A stretch of 64,000 nt of DNA from DASPKX01 sp035627835. Its GTDB lineage: Bacteria > Verrucomicrobiota > Verrucomicrobiia > Limisphaerales > SXQI01. Below the pieces are notes generated by a model. That model saw nothing but the letters and a program-made list of their open reading frames with translations. It was not told where the DNA came from and made no database searches. The stretch covers positions 17,298 through 81,297 of the forward strand of contig DASPKX010000147.1 in the NCBI GenBank assembly GCA_035627835.1. Direction: 5' to 3'. Position 1 is the first letter of the stretch; each line of letters starts with the position of its first letter. Positions 33,157 through 42,000 of this stretch are shown piece after piece. Both the position numbers and the translations under genes were made by a program.

Positions 33157-34263
33157 ATGACTTCAAGGGAGGCATTCATTGCATTGAACATGATCGAGGG
33201 GGTTGGACCGGTGCGGGTTCGGCAGCTTCTCGAGTTCTTTGGCAATGCCCCTGCGATTTTAGCCGCGCGGGAAAGTGACCTTGTCCGCGCTCCAGGAATT
33301 GGGCCGGACACCGCGCGTTCAATAGCGTCCTGGCAATCGACGGTCGATCTCGACAAGGAGCTTCGCTCGATTGAGGAGCATGGCTGTCATGTTCTCATTC
33401 ACGATGACGACAATTTTCCGCCGCTGCTGAAGCAGATCTACGATCCGCCCATTCTTCTCTACGTACGGGGTGACCTGCGGCCGGAGGATCGAAACGCGAT
33501 TGCGCTAGTGGGCTCGCGCCAGACGACTTCTTATGGGATGGAAACCGCCCGGAGGCTTGGATTTCAACTGGCGCAAACGGGCGTGACGGTTGTGAGCGGA
33601 GGGGCGCGAGGCATCGACACCGCAGCGCATCAAGGGGCGCTAGCCGGCCAGGGGCGCACGATCGCAGTGCTGGGGACTGGCATTAACATTGTCTTCCCGC
33701 CGGAAAACAAAAGCCTGTTCGACCGCATCGCTGAGCGCGGCGCGGTCGTGACGCAGTTTCCGTTTAACAGGCCTGCGGACAAGCAGAGCTTTCCGATTCG
33801 GAACCGCATCGTGGCGGGTATGACCCTTGGGACGGTGGTCATAGAAGCAAACCTCACGAGCGGAGCGTTAATCACGGCGAATTTCGCCGTTGAGTACGGA
33901 AGGCAGGTTTTCGCCGTGCCGGGGATGATTACTTCGCCCCGCAGCAAAGGGTGCCACGATCTCATCAAGAAAGGAGCCAAGCTCTGTGAAGGGATAGACG
34001 ACATTCTTCCAGAGTTTGAATACCTGTTTCCACCGCCGAATCGGGCGATCAGCGAGCCCGGAACTCCGATGCTGGCCGGATTGACCCTGACGGAAAATGA
34101 GCAGAAAATTTACGACGCGGTCTCAGACCAGGAATCGAGCATGGATGAAATCATCCGTCGGACCGGTTTGCCAGCTTCGGCAGTGGCTGTAGCCTTGCTG
34201 ACGTTGGAGATGAAGCGGTTGGTCAAGCAACTGCCCGGGAAGTTGTTCGTGCGGAATCGTTGA
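33157..34263 (+). CDS. dprA: DNA processing protein DprA (Smf)
   Basis: The protein of 368 residues from ATG 33157 loads RecA onto incoming single-stranded DNA during transformation. It has an N-terminal SAM/HhH-like region (ALNMIEGVGPVRVRQLLEFFG), the Rossmann-like DprA fold with ALVGSRQTTSYGMETARRLGF, VVSGGARGIDTAAHQGAL, AVLGTGINIVFPPENKSLFD, and FPIRNRIVAGMTLGTVVIEA, and a C-terminal winged helix (SSMDEIIRRTGLPASAVAVALLTLEMKRLV). An in-frame ATG at 33124 would add eleven residues without similarity. Together with the pilin-like genes it leaves natural competence possible, but no comEC is seen here. Confidence 0.95.
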   Translation: MTSREAFIALNMIEGVGPVRVRQLLEFFGNAPAILAARESDLVRAPGIGPDTARSIASWQSTVDLDKELRSIEEHGCHVLIHDDDNFPPLLKQIYDPPILLYVRGDLRPEDRNAIALVGSRQTTSYGMETARRLGFQLAQTGVTVVSGGARGIDTAAHQGALAGQGRTIAVLGTGINIVFPPENKSLFDRIAERGAVVTQFPFNRPADKQSFPIRNRIVAGMTLGTVVIEANLTSGALITANFAVEYGRQVFAVPGMITSPRSKGCHDLIKKGAKLCEGIDDILPEFEYLFPPPNRAISEPGTPMLAGLTLTENEQKIYDAVSDQESSMDEIIRRTGLPASAVAVALLTLEMKRLVKQLPGKLFVRNR

Positions 34264-35798
34264 AAGATTATTGGATGGGAAGTCTTAGAACATGGGTTGG
34301 GCTCATCGCCGCGTTCGCGCTCTCAGCGCTTTTCGCCACACAATCTCATGGGGCGACACCAGCGGGGCTGCAGACGCACCATGTTCAATTAAGTCGCGGG
34401 GAGGATCTGCTGAATACGCTCCAGCAATTTGGGCGCACCCAGCAACTGAACTCCGCGGTGGTGCTATCCGCGTCCGGAAGCCTCACGCGCGCGGCCATTC
34501 TGTTGCCTGAGCGGGAGCAGCCCACCGTCTTAACCGGCGCGTGGACTTTGATTTCGCTCACAGGCTCGCTGAATCGAACGAACGCGTTGCTCCAGATTTC
34601 GATGAGCGACAAGGATGGTCGCACGATGGGAGGGCAGTTGATGGAGGGAACGACGGTTGGGCAAATGCAAGTGATGCTCGGGGATCTTGCCTCCAGCCCT
34701 GCCCCTCAGCGCACAAATGCAGGCCCCACAACTATTCAGCCACCCATCCTCTCGCCGGAGATTACACCGGACAAGCGGGTGATCGTTCGACTCCTTGCGC
34801 CGAACGCCACGTCTGTGGCAGTGGCCGGTGATTGGGGAGGCGGGGTGAAGCCGCTCACGATGGATGCTGCGGGGATCTGGAGCGGAACGGTGGGGCCGCT
34901 GGAGCCGGATATTTATAGTTACACTTTCATTGTGGACGAGCTGCGGATGTTGGACCCGGGCAACTCATGGGTGAAGCCTGCGCGCTCGCCTCGTTCGAGC
35001 ATTGTGCGAGTTCCGGGAGACACGTTGCTGGCGCACGATTTCCAGGATGTTCCGCATGGAGTGCTTCGGCAGCACATGTACGATTCAAAATCCCTGAAGC
35101 GGCAGCGATCCGTAGTGGTTTACACGCCGCCCGACTACGACAAGAACGCGCTCTCGAGGTACCCCACGCTGTATCTGTTGCATGGGAACGGTGACACCGA
35201 ACAAACGTGGAGTGTGCTGGGCCGCGTTGGGATGATCATGGATAACTTAATCGCGAGCGCAAAGGCCAAGCCAATGCTGGTCGTGATGCCGGATGCGCAT
35301 GCGTTGGCGCCGGAAGGAGCTGGCGCTGATTACCGGCAACGCAACCGGGAAGCTCTGCGGACCGAGCTGCTGCAGGAGATATTGCCGCTCGTGGAGAGCA
35401 ACTATCGTGTGGCGCAGACGAACACGTCGCGCGCTCTTGCTGGTTTGTCGATGGGCGGAGGGCAGGCCTTGATCATTGGCTTGGCCGAAAATCGCTTCGG
35501 CTGGGTGGGCGGATTCAGCCCCTCGCTCCCAGATGCTGAGAGCGCGCTAGCCAGCGTGCTTGATGATTCGCGTGCGCTGAATGATCGCTTGAAGCTGCTG
35601 TGGCTCGCGTGCGGGAAGGATGACTTCCTCATCGACCAGTCTCGCAAGTTTAACCAACTGCTGACCCAAAAGAAGGTGCGTCACCAGTTCACAGAGTCGG
35701 ACGGCGGGCATACATGGCCGGTATGGCGGAAATATCTGGGGGAATTTGCCCCGTTACTTTTTCAAACGCCCTCGGAGGTAACGGCGAGCCGGCCTTAA
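34260..35798 (+). CDS. exported fusion of a PPC/DUF296-like domain, an E-set domain and an esterase
   Basis: The start is either a TTG at 34260 overlapping the dprA stop, or ATG at 34275. With the first, the protein is 512 residues. A signal peptide (about 1-31) is followed by a PPC/DUF296-like domain (about 38-142: SRGEDLLNTLQQFG, SASGSLTRAAILL, GSLNRTNALLQIS, GGQLMEGTTVG). Next come an E-set/CBM48-like immunoglobulin fold (about 170-250: LLAPNATSVAVAGDWGG) and an esterase-D/enterochelin-esterase type alpha/beta hydrolase (about 270-505) with Ser397 in GLSMGGG, an Asp pair at 454-455 and His484 in DGGHTWPVW. The E-set plus esterase pair is well known in polysaccharide-ester hydrolases; the PPC domain in front is unusual. 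Confidence 0.85.
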   Translation: MKDYWMGSLRTWVGLIAAFALSALFATQSHGATPAGLQTHHVQLSRGEDLLNTLQQFGRTQQLNSAVVLSASGSLTRAAILLPEREQPTVLTGAWTLISLTGSLNRTNALLQISMSDKDGRTMGGQLMEGTTVGQMQVMLGDLASSPAPQRTNAGPTTIQPPILSPEITPDKRVIVRLLAPNATSVAVAGDWGGGVKPLTMDAAGIWSGTVGPLEPDIYSYTFIVDELRMLDPGNSWVKPARSPRSSIVRVPGDTLLAHDFQDVPHGVLRQHMYDSKSLKRQRSVVVYTPPDYDKNALSRYPTLYLLHGNGDTEQTWSVLGRVGMIMDNLIASAKAKPMLVVMPDAHALAPEGAGADYRQRNREALRTELLQEILPLVESNYRVAQTNTSRALAGLSMGGGQALIIGLAENRFGWVGGFSPSLPDAESALASVLDDSRALNDRLKLLWLACGKDDFLIDQSRKFNQLLTQKKVRHQFTESDGGHTWPVWRKYLGEFAPLLFQTPSEVTASRP

Positions 35799-35802
35799 GC
35801 CT

Positions 35803-36660
35803 TTAGCGGGAATTTCGAATCTCGTTGAGGGGCTCGGCGAACCCTTCGCGGAATGTGGGATACCGCAGCGTCCATCCAAGTTCGTGGCGCGCTTTGCGAT
35901 TGCTGACGCATTTGTCGGTCACACCACGTTTGCGAGGGGATTCAGATGGGTCGCGCGGAGGAATGGGCTTGTTGAGCTGAGCGGCCAGCCAGTGATAAAA
36001 ATCGGTCTGCCGCACGGGCTCATCGTCAGTGATGTTATATAAGTTCCCTGAGCCTTTCCCATGAACGGCTGATTGGAATGCGGTCACGATGTCGTCGCGA
36101 TGAACCATGTTCAGGTGGCGCTCGGGCTTTCCGGTGATCCTCGCCTGACCGGCAACGAATTGTTTAAAGAGGTGCCCACGTCCGGGGCCGTAAATGCCCG
36201 AGATGCGCAGGACGATGCCTTTGAAATGGTTGCGAACCATCTGCTCCATCGCGACAAGGGCCTGGCCCGTTGCGGCTTCTGGGCTGGTGGGGCTGTCCTC
36301 ATCGACCCATTCGCCGTCATCTTGCGCGTAAACACTGGTGCTGCTGGCTTGGACAAAGCGGCTGACGGAGGTTGGGAGCGCGTGCAGCAAGTTACGGGTG
36401 CCATCGACGTAGATGCGGTGATAATCCTCAGGCCCTCCTCCTGATGAGGAGACGAGGTTCACGACGACATCGACGACGGGGAAATTGTGCAGAGTGGAGG
36501 CATTCGTGATGTCGGCCACCAAAGTCTGGAAGCCGGCGTTCGTGAGTTCAGAAACTCTTGCTGGTTTTGAGGTGGCCGTAACGACGTGGACGCCCTCCGC
36601 GCTCAGCGCCTGCGCCAGGGGCAATCCGACATAACCCACTCCGAAGATTAGAACTCGCAT
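35803..36660 (-). CDS. NAD(P)-dependent epimerase/dehydratase (extended SDR)
   Basis: The 285-residue protein begins MRVLIFGVGYVGLPLAQAL with a GxGxxG nucleotide-binding loop. It continues with DVVVNLVSSSGG, FVQASSTSVYAQDDGEWVDE and RISGIYGPGRG, which follow the order of NAD-dependent sugar-nucleotide epimerases and YeeZ-like proteins. The canonical catalytic YxxxK is not obvious (a TGQALVAMEQMV segment lies there), so enzymatic activity is uncertain. The start codon abuts a 61-bp inverted-repeat element, whose arm occupies the ribosome-binding region. The longer frame to 36753 would run through that element and into glcD, and is rejected. Confidence 0.82.
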   Translation of the reverse strand: MRVLIFGVGYVGLPLAQALSAEGVHVVTATSKPARVSELTNAGFQTLVADITNASTLHNFPVVDVVVNLVSSSGGGPEDYHRIYVDGTRNLLHALPTSVSRFVQASSTSVYAQDDGEWVDEDSPTSPEAATGQALVAMEQMVRNHFKGIVLRISGIYGPGRGHLFKQFVAGQARITGKPERHLNMVHRDDIVTAFQSAVHGKGSGNLYNITDDEPVRQTDFYHWLAAQLNKPIPPRDPSESPRKRGVTDKCVSNRKARHELGWTLRYPTFREGFAEPLNEIRNSR

Positions 36661-36721
36661 TAGAAGCCGTCTCACAAATACCCAAGCAGCGTCTTGCGGG
36701 TTGTTTATGAGACGGCTTCTA
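36661..36721. mobile_element. 61-bp inverted-repeat element (MITE-like)
   Basis: Perfect 14-base inverted arms TAGAAGCCGTCTCA (36661-36674) and TGAGACGGCTTCTA (36708-36721) extend inward with imperfect pairing to an almost complete hairpin with a six-base loop. The element exactly fills the space between the glcD stop (its TAG is in the right arm) and the ATG of the epimerase gene. TA at both outer edges is compatible with TA target duplication as seen for IS630/mariner-type MITEs, but is also part of the arm sequence. In RNA it would fold into a hairpin directly ahead of the epimerase start. Confidence 0.65.
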
Positions 36722-38182
36722 GCACGCGATCTGTTTGCGCGGTGAAAAGTCACCGCAACGCTTTGAACCAGGGAACATTTTGTGCGGGTTCATGACTTGG
36801 TCTGGATCGAACACCGAACGCAGCATCTTCATGGCATCGAGGTCAGCGGGCGAGAACTGACGGGACATGAACTCCACCTTTTCCACGCCAATCCCATGCT
36901 CACCACTGACGCTGCCGCCGAGTTCAATGCACCTGGCCAGGATGTCCTCCCCTGCCGCGACTGCGCGGCGCACCTGCTCAGGATCGCGTTCATCAAAAAG
37001 AATGAGCGGATGAATGTTCCCGTCGCCTGCATGGAAGACGTTGGGTATGCGCAAGTCGTGCTTGTGGCTGGTCTCCTGGATGAATCGCATGATCTCAGGC
37101 AACTTCGAGCGTGGGACCACGCCGTCTTGAGTGAGGTAGCTGGGGCTGAGCCGGCCAATGGAGCCAAAGGCGCGCTTGCGGGATTTCCATAGCAACGCGC
37201 GTTCCTCTTCAGTTTTTGCGACACGGACTTCCCGTGCTTTATTTGCCATGCAAAGGGAGACGACCTGTTCCGATTGGCGATGCAGACCGGCCGCGAGCCC
37301 GTCGAGTTCCACGATGAGGACAGCGCCAGCGTCTTGCGGGAACCCGAATTGATAAGCCGCCTCAACCGCCTGCGTGATCAAGCTGTCCATCATTTCGATC
37401 GCAGCCGGGACGATGCCCGCGGAAATAATCGCGGAAACAGCTTTGCTCGCGTCATCAACCGTTTCGAAAACGCCCAGCATTGTTTTGAATGCTTCGGGCG
37501 CATGGATCAGGCGGACCAACACGCGCGTGACAATCCCGAACATTCCCTCGGAGCCAATGATAGCGCCTCGGAAGTCGTATCCATCGACGTCTTCTCCTCC
37601 ATTCGGCGTCACTCCCACCCAATCGATCTCCCCTTCCGCATTCACGAACTCGAAGCCCAAGACATGGTTTGTGGTCACGCCATATTTAAGGGTGTGGGGG
37701 CCGCCAGAGTTCGTCGCAACATTGCCGCCGATGGTGCAGGCGGGTTGGCTGGAAGGATCCGGAGCGTAGAGCAGCCCATGGGCTTTTACCGCGTTGGTGA
37801 TCCAGGCGTTAACGCAGCCGGCTTCGACTAAAGCGCGTTGGTTCTCCACGTCCACGCTCAAGACTCGGTTCATTCGAGTCATGGCAATCATGACTCCGCC
37901 GGTCACCGGAAGGACCGCGCCGCTTAAGCTGGTGCCAGCGCCACGAGGAATAATGGGCAGACGGTGTTTGCGACAGAACTTAACAACCTGACTTATTTGT
38001 GCCGCGCTGGTCGGAAGAACAACAGCGGTGGGTGGATGTTTCTCAAGCGTGTAGGCATCGCATTCGTAGACGAGAACATCCGAAGGCGCGATGAGGGCGC
38101 CGTCCTTCCCAACAATGTGGCGAAGCTCCTCCGCTAGCTCTTGTGAGAGCGGCGCAGGGGGTTCGCTGTGGGTATGCGGCAC
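36719..38182 (-). CDS. glcD: FAD-binding oxidase, glycolate oxidase GlcD / D-lactate dehydrogenase type
   Basis: The 487-residue flavoprotein has the PCMH-type FAD domain (VVLPTSAAQISQVVKFCRKHRLPIIPRGAGTSLSG, GGNVATNSGGPHTLKYG, YDFRGAIIGSEGMFGIVTRVLVRL) and the FAD-oxidase C domain with VFHAGDGNIHPLILFDERD and GGSVSGEHGIGVEK. It oxidises a 2-hydroxy acid such as glycolate or D-lactate. The partner subunits glcE and glcF are absent nearby. The start is a GTG at 38182 (MPHTHSEPP), the only sensible start in the frame. The stop codon lies in the 61-bp inverted-repeat element, so the insertion may have redefined the C-terminus. Confidence 0.92.
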   Translation of the reverse strand: MPHTHSEPPAPLSQELAEELRHIVGKDGALIAPSDVLVYECDAYTLEKHPPTAVVLPTSAAQISQVVKFCRKHRLPIIPRGAGTSLSGAVLPVTGGVMIAMTRMNRVLSVDVENQRALVEAGCVNAWITNAVKAHGLLYAPDPSSQPACTIGGNVATNSGGPHTLKYGVTTNHVLGFEFVNAEGEIDWVGVTPNGGEDVDGYDFRGAIIGSEGMFGIVTRVLVRLIHAPEAFKTMLGVFETVDDASKAVSAIISAGIVPAAIEMMDSLITQAVEAAYQFGFPQDAGAVLIVELDGLAAGLHRQSEQVVSLCMANKAREVRVAKTEEERALLWKSRKRAFGSIGRLSPSYLTQDGVVPRSKLPEIMRFIQETSHKHDLRIPNVFHAGDGNIHPLILFDERDPEQVRRAVAAGEDILARCIELGGSVSGEHGIGVEKVEFMSRQFSPADLDAMKMLRSVFDPDQVMNPHKMFPGSKRCGDFSPRKQIAC

Positions 38183-38228
38183 GAATGGACGTTACGAAGG
38201 AGAAGAGGTTGTGTCCAGAAAGGGTGGC

Positions 38229-38957
38229 TCAACGACGCCCATCGTACCAAATTGCGCAGGCGGCACGGTCCTTCACCACGCGACCGCGAGTCGTGAAGAA
38301 CCGGAGGAAAAGTTTTAGATACTCCGTGCGGGAATACAGCTTGGCTTTCCGCGCGGAGGTCAGCAGAGGATGTTTTCGAAGAATGACGATCTTCTTCCCT
38401 TCTCGCGCCGCCCACTTGTGCAAACGCTGGCTGAGGTCCAGCTCTTCGCTAACGTAAAGGTTCGAGCTAAACCCGCCGACTTCTCGGAAAGCTCGGGTAT
38501 CGCAGAAGATGAAGGAACCGGCCATCCACTCGCGGTTTTTGCTGATTTGGTTCCAGACCCAAGTGGCGAAATCCATTGCCCAATCGCGAGCATCCATCCG
38601 CACAACCGCTCCACCAGCGGCGACTTTGCCAGACTCAATCTGCGCAGCCATGTCATTGAGCAATTGGCGGGAGGGATAAGAGTCAGCGTCCACGAACAAC
38701 AGCCAATCGCCAGTGGCAGCTTCAGCCCCGCGGTTCCGGGCGCGGCCAATCTGGTTGATCGGCTCAAACACGACGGTGGCGCCTTTGGCCTTGGCGATGT
38801 CAGCCGTACCATCGGTGGAGTTATTGTCACATACGATCAACTCCCAACTCCAACCGCGCTGCGTTAGAGCCGCCGCAGCAGCCTTAATCGCCTCCAAGGA
38901 TGAGGCCAGCAGCTTCGCTTCGTTGAAAGCGGGGACGACGATGGAGAGTTTCATCAT
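38229..38957 (-). CDS. family 2 glycosyltransferase
   Basis: The 242-residue GT-A fold enzyme has LSIVVPAFNEAKLLASSLEAI at the start, the nucleotide-contact Asp in VCDNNSTDGT, GRARNRGAEAATGDWLLFVDADSYP with the metal-binding DAD, and the acceptor-side EELDLSQRLHKWA. No membrane helix is present. Donor and acceptor are unknown. It lies 73 bases downstream of the giant RTX gene on the same strand. Confidence 0.9.
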   Translation of the reverse strand: MMKLSIVVPAFNEAKLLASSLEAIKAAAAALTQRGWSWELIVCDNNSTDGTADIAKAKGATVVFEPINQIGRARNRGAEAATGDWLLFVDADSYPSRQLLNDMAAQIESGKVAAGGAVVRMDARDWAMDFATWVWNQISKNREWMAGSFIFCDTRAFREVGGFSSNLYVSEELDLSQRLHKWAAREGKKIVILRKHPLLTSARKAKLYSRTEYLKLFLRFFTTRGRVVKDRAACAIWYDGRR

Positions 38958-39000
38958 GGGACTCTACTCGTGAAGCGAGTCCATGCAATGTAGGACAGGT

Positions 39001-39017
39001 GAACGAACCCTTCGTTC
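39001..39017 (-). terminator. hairpin after the giant RTX gene
   Basis: Perfect seven-base arms GAACGAA and TTCGTTC with a three-base loop lie 14 bases beyond the giant gene's stop. A second weaker palindrome (ACTCG / CGAGT near 38976-38990) follows. Neither has a T-run, so these may be stability or pausing structures rather than true terminators. Confidence 0.35.
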
Positions 39018-39030
39018 TGCGAGGACTTGA

Positions 39031-42000
39031 TTAACGGCGGACGTCTTTGGAGGACTTGCCGTTGCCGGGTTGTGGATCGGAAGGGGCGCCCGTTTGATCA
39101 CCGGCTTGAGGATCACCTTGCATGACCAAACCGAGTTCGCCGTAAGGCTCGCCATTGCGCGCTGGTGTGCCCAAGCCGCCGCCTGTGCGGGTCTGGTCAG
39201 CCCCATCGCTCTTGCTGACGGCGTAGAGGAGATCGCGGGTGTCCGGGTTTAATGCGCGGATAATCGTTGCGGCGCCATAAGGGCTGAACGGAACGACGTA
39301 GCTATTGAATTCACCGTGTGAGTCCACCATGCGGTCTGCGCCAGTGTTGCCCAGCATGTAATCCAGGCCGCCGCCGCCGTAGGCCAAGTCAGCGTCACCG
39401 TACAGGCCTGCGTCAGGAGCGTCATTCAGGCCGCCGTTTGTTTCGAGATTGTCGTCGGAATTCAGGAGGTCATCGCCCAGGCCGCCGAACATGTGGTCGG
39501 AGTTAGTGCCGCCGACGAGCCAGTCATTGCCCAGGTCACCGAACAGGACGTCGTTGCCGTCATTGACCTTGTTAGTGGTTGCGCCAACGAACGCTTCGAA
39601 GTTGAGCGCATGGCCAGCAACTTTCAGCAGCGCGTTGTTTTCGTTGTAATCGGTGAATTCGCGGACCGTGGCATCGTAAACGATTGCTCGGGCCGTCGAA
39701 GGCGCAACGTAGATGGAGTCGAGGGCTTCCGCGCCAGAGATGCCGTCGTCCCCTGCTCCGCCGTGCAGGAAGTCGTCACCGAGGCCGCCGTAGATCAGGT
39801 CGTTGCCACCAATGTCGAATGGTTCCAAATCGACCGCTTTATTCAGTCGCCCAGTCGCGTTCAGAATGTAGCTAGCGGCCATGGATTTGGATTGGATCGA
39901 ACTCTGGGCCACAGCAACCAAACCATAGAGCGGTTCAGCGATGCCGTTGCGGGAGGTCAGGATCTTGCCGTCATCACCAAGGATGCCGTCTTCGCCTGTG
40001 CCGCCGCTCAGCCAGTCGTTACCGGATTCGCCGTAGAGATCATCGTCCTGGCCTTCGCCGTAGATCACGTCATTGCCGCTGGCGCCGTGGAGGATGTCAT
40101 CCCCAGCTTCGCCGTGAATCACATCACCAGCGCCGATGTCATCTGAGGCCACACCATTTGCGGTGTAGTCGATGAGATCAATCGCGCGTGGGATGATGCG
40201 GATCGTGCCGCCGTAGTTATCGTAGTTGAAGGTGAGGAATGCTCCTGAGGCCGAGCCTTTGCCAATTGGGCGGAAGATTCTGCCGTTGTCGCCGAGCACC
40301 ATGTCTGCGTCACGTGAATGCGCGTTTACGCCGGATGCGCCGACAGTGTTGCGTGCCAGGTCGATGCCCGAGCCGCCAAAGATCAAGTCGCCGCCATCTG
40401 GGCGTTGAGCCGGTGTGGTCAGACCAAAGAGATCCGAATTCCCGCCGATGATGTCGTCCTGGCCTTCGTTGCCGTAGATACGATCATCGCCACCATTGCC
40501 CTCGATGTAATCGTCACCGTCGTTGGCGGCTGTCACTGAAGCATTGGCTGCATCGTGATCGATGCTGCTATCGCCTTGGATGATTTCGTTGCCTAGTTGG
40601 CCAAAGATCAAGTCATCGTGAGCCCCGCCAGCAATGACATCGTTGCCAAAAACCATTGCGGCTGGTGTGATGGAATGGTCCAAAAGAATGATGTCTCGGC
40701 TTGCAGCACCGGTCGGGATCGCTTGAGCTTGTGCAGCCACGGCCGCTGAGCCATCAGTCGAGTACAGAAGGTTCCCGAGCAACACTCGGACGCGTGAAGT
40801 GACTGAATCGCCACGGCGGATGATCCAGGCATTGTCACCCGCGATCACATCGTTGCCGGTGCCGCCATCAAGTTTGTCATTAAACCCGGAGACGCCTTCG
40901 ATCTCGTCATGGCCGAGCACAACATTGTGGCCGCCGATGATATCGTCATCATCCGCGTCGCCGTAAACCACATCGTCGCCCTGCCCGCCGAGAATAATGT
41001 CATCGCCAGCGTCGCCATGGATAAAGTCAGCAGCCCCGAGATCAGTGCTTTGGGTGTCGATTGAGCGGAAATTGTCATTGGCCGGCAGGCTGTAGTCGAT
41101 GCGGCCGTGATCCCCGAAAACGAGGTCTTTCTCGCTGCCAGCGGAGATGGTGTCGCTCAATGTGCCGCCGAAGATCAGATCGTCGCCTTCGTTGCCGAAA
41201 ATAGTGTCATTGCTGCCGATCGTGGGCTGAATCGTTGTGATGATTGAACGGGCGCCGTTGTTGTGGCGGAGGATCGAGGCGTTGTCGCCGAGAACAACGT
41301 CGTTGTTGGCTTGAGCTGTGATGGTGTCTGAACCAAAGCCGCCGAGGACGATGTCGTCACCTGCGCCGCTGAACACAACATCTGCGCCGCCGCGGGCAAA
41401 ATCATGGCTGACCAGTTCGGTCCAGATGCCGGACTGCAGAATGTTGAGAGTGGCCTGGTCACCGGCTACGATGTCGGAGCCACTGAGCGTCACGATGGCA
41501 TCCGAGCCCAAGCCGGCGAAAACGATGTTGTCGCCTTCTCCAGCATTGATCGAGTCGTCGCCGACTTCGCTGAGCAATCCGTCGGTGGTCGTGAGCTGGG
41601 TGAGCTTGCCGTTGGTGTAGGTCAGCTGCCCTTGGTCACCAACGATAATGTCGCTGTTGGCATCGCCGGTGATGGTGTCACTCGCCGTTCCGCCGAGGAT
41701 GATATCATCGCCAGCATTGCCATGAATTTCGTCAGGGCTGCCGATGGACGGGGCGGTTGTCTGGATCAGTGACAACCAACCATTGTTTAGACGAGAGATC
41801 GAGCCATTGTCCCCGATGACGAGGTCCGAGCCTTCCTCGGCCGTAATGGTGTCATGGCCGAAGCCGGCGAGCACAATGTCCTCACCTGCGCCGCTGAAGA
41901 TCACATCATCCCCGCCGCGTGCGAAGTCATGGGTGACGAGGCTCGTCCAGACGCCGGTCTCAAGGATATTGAGCGTGCCTTGATCGGCCACGATAATGTC

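Noticed and set aside
32897..33160. Two overlapping short open frames upstream of dprA
   Set aside because: Unlikely composition, no ribosome binding site, no recognisable similarity, and overlap with the probable promoter region.
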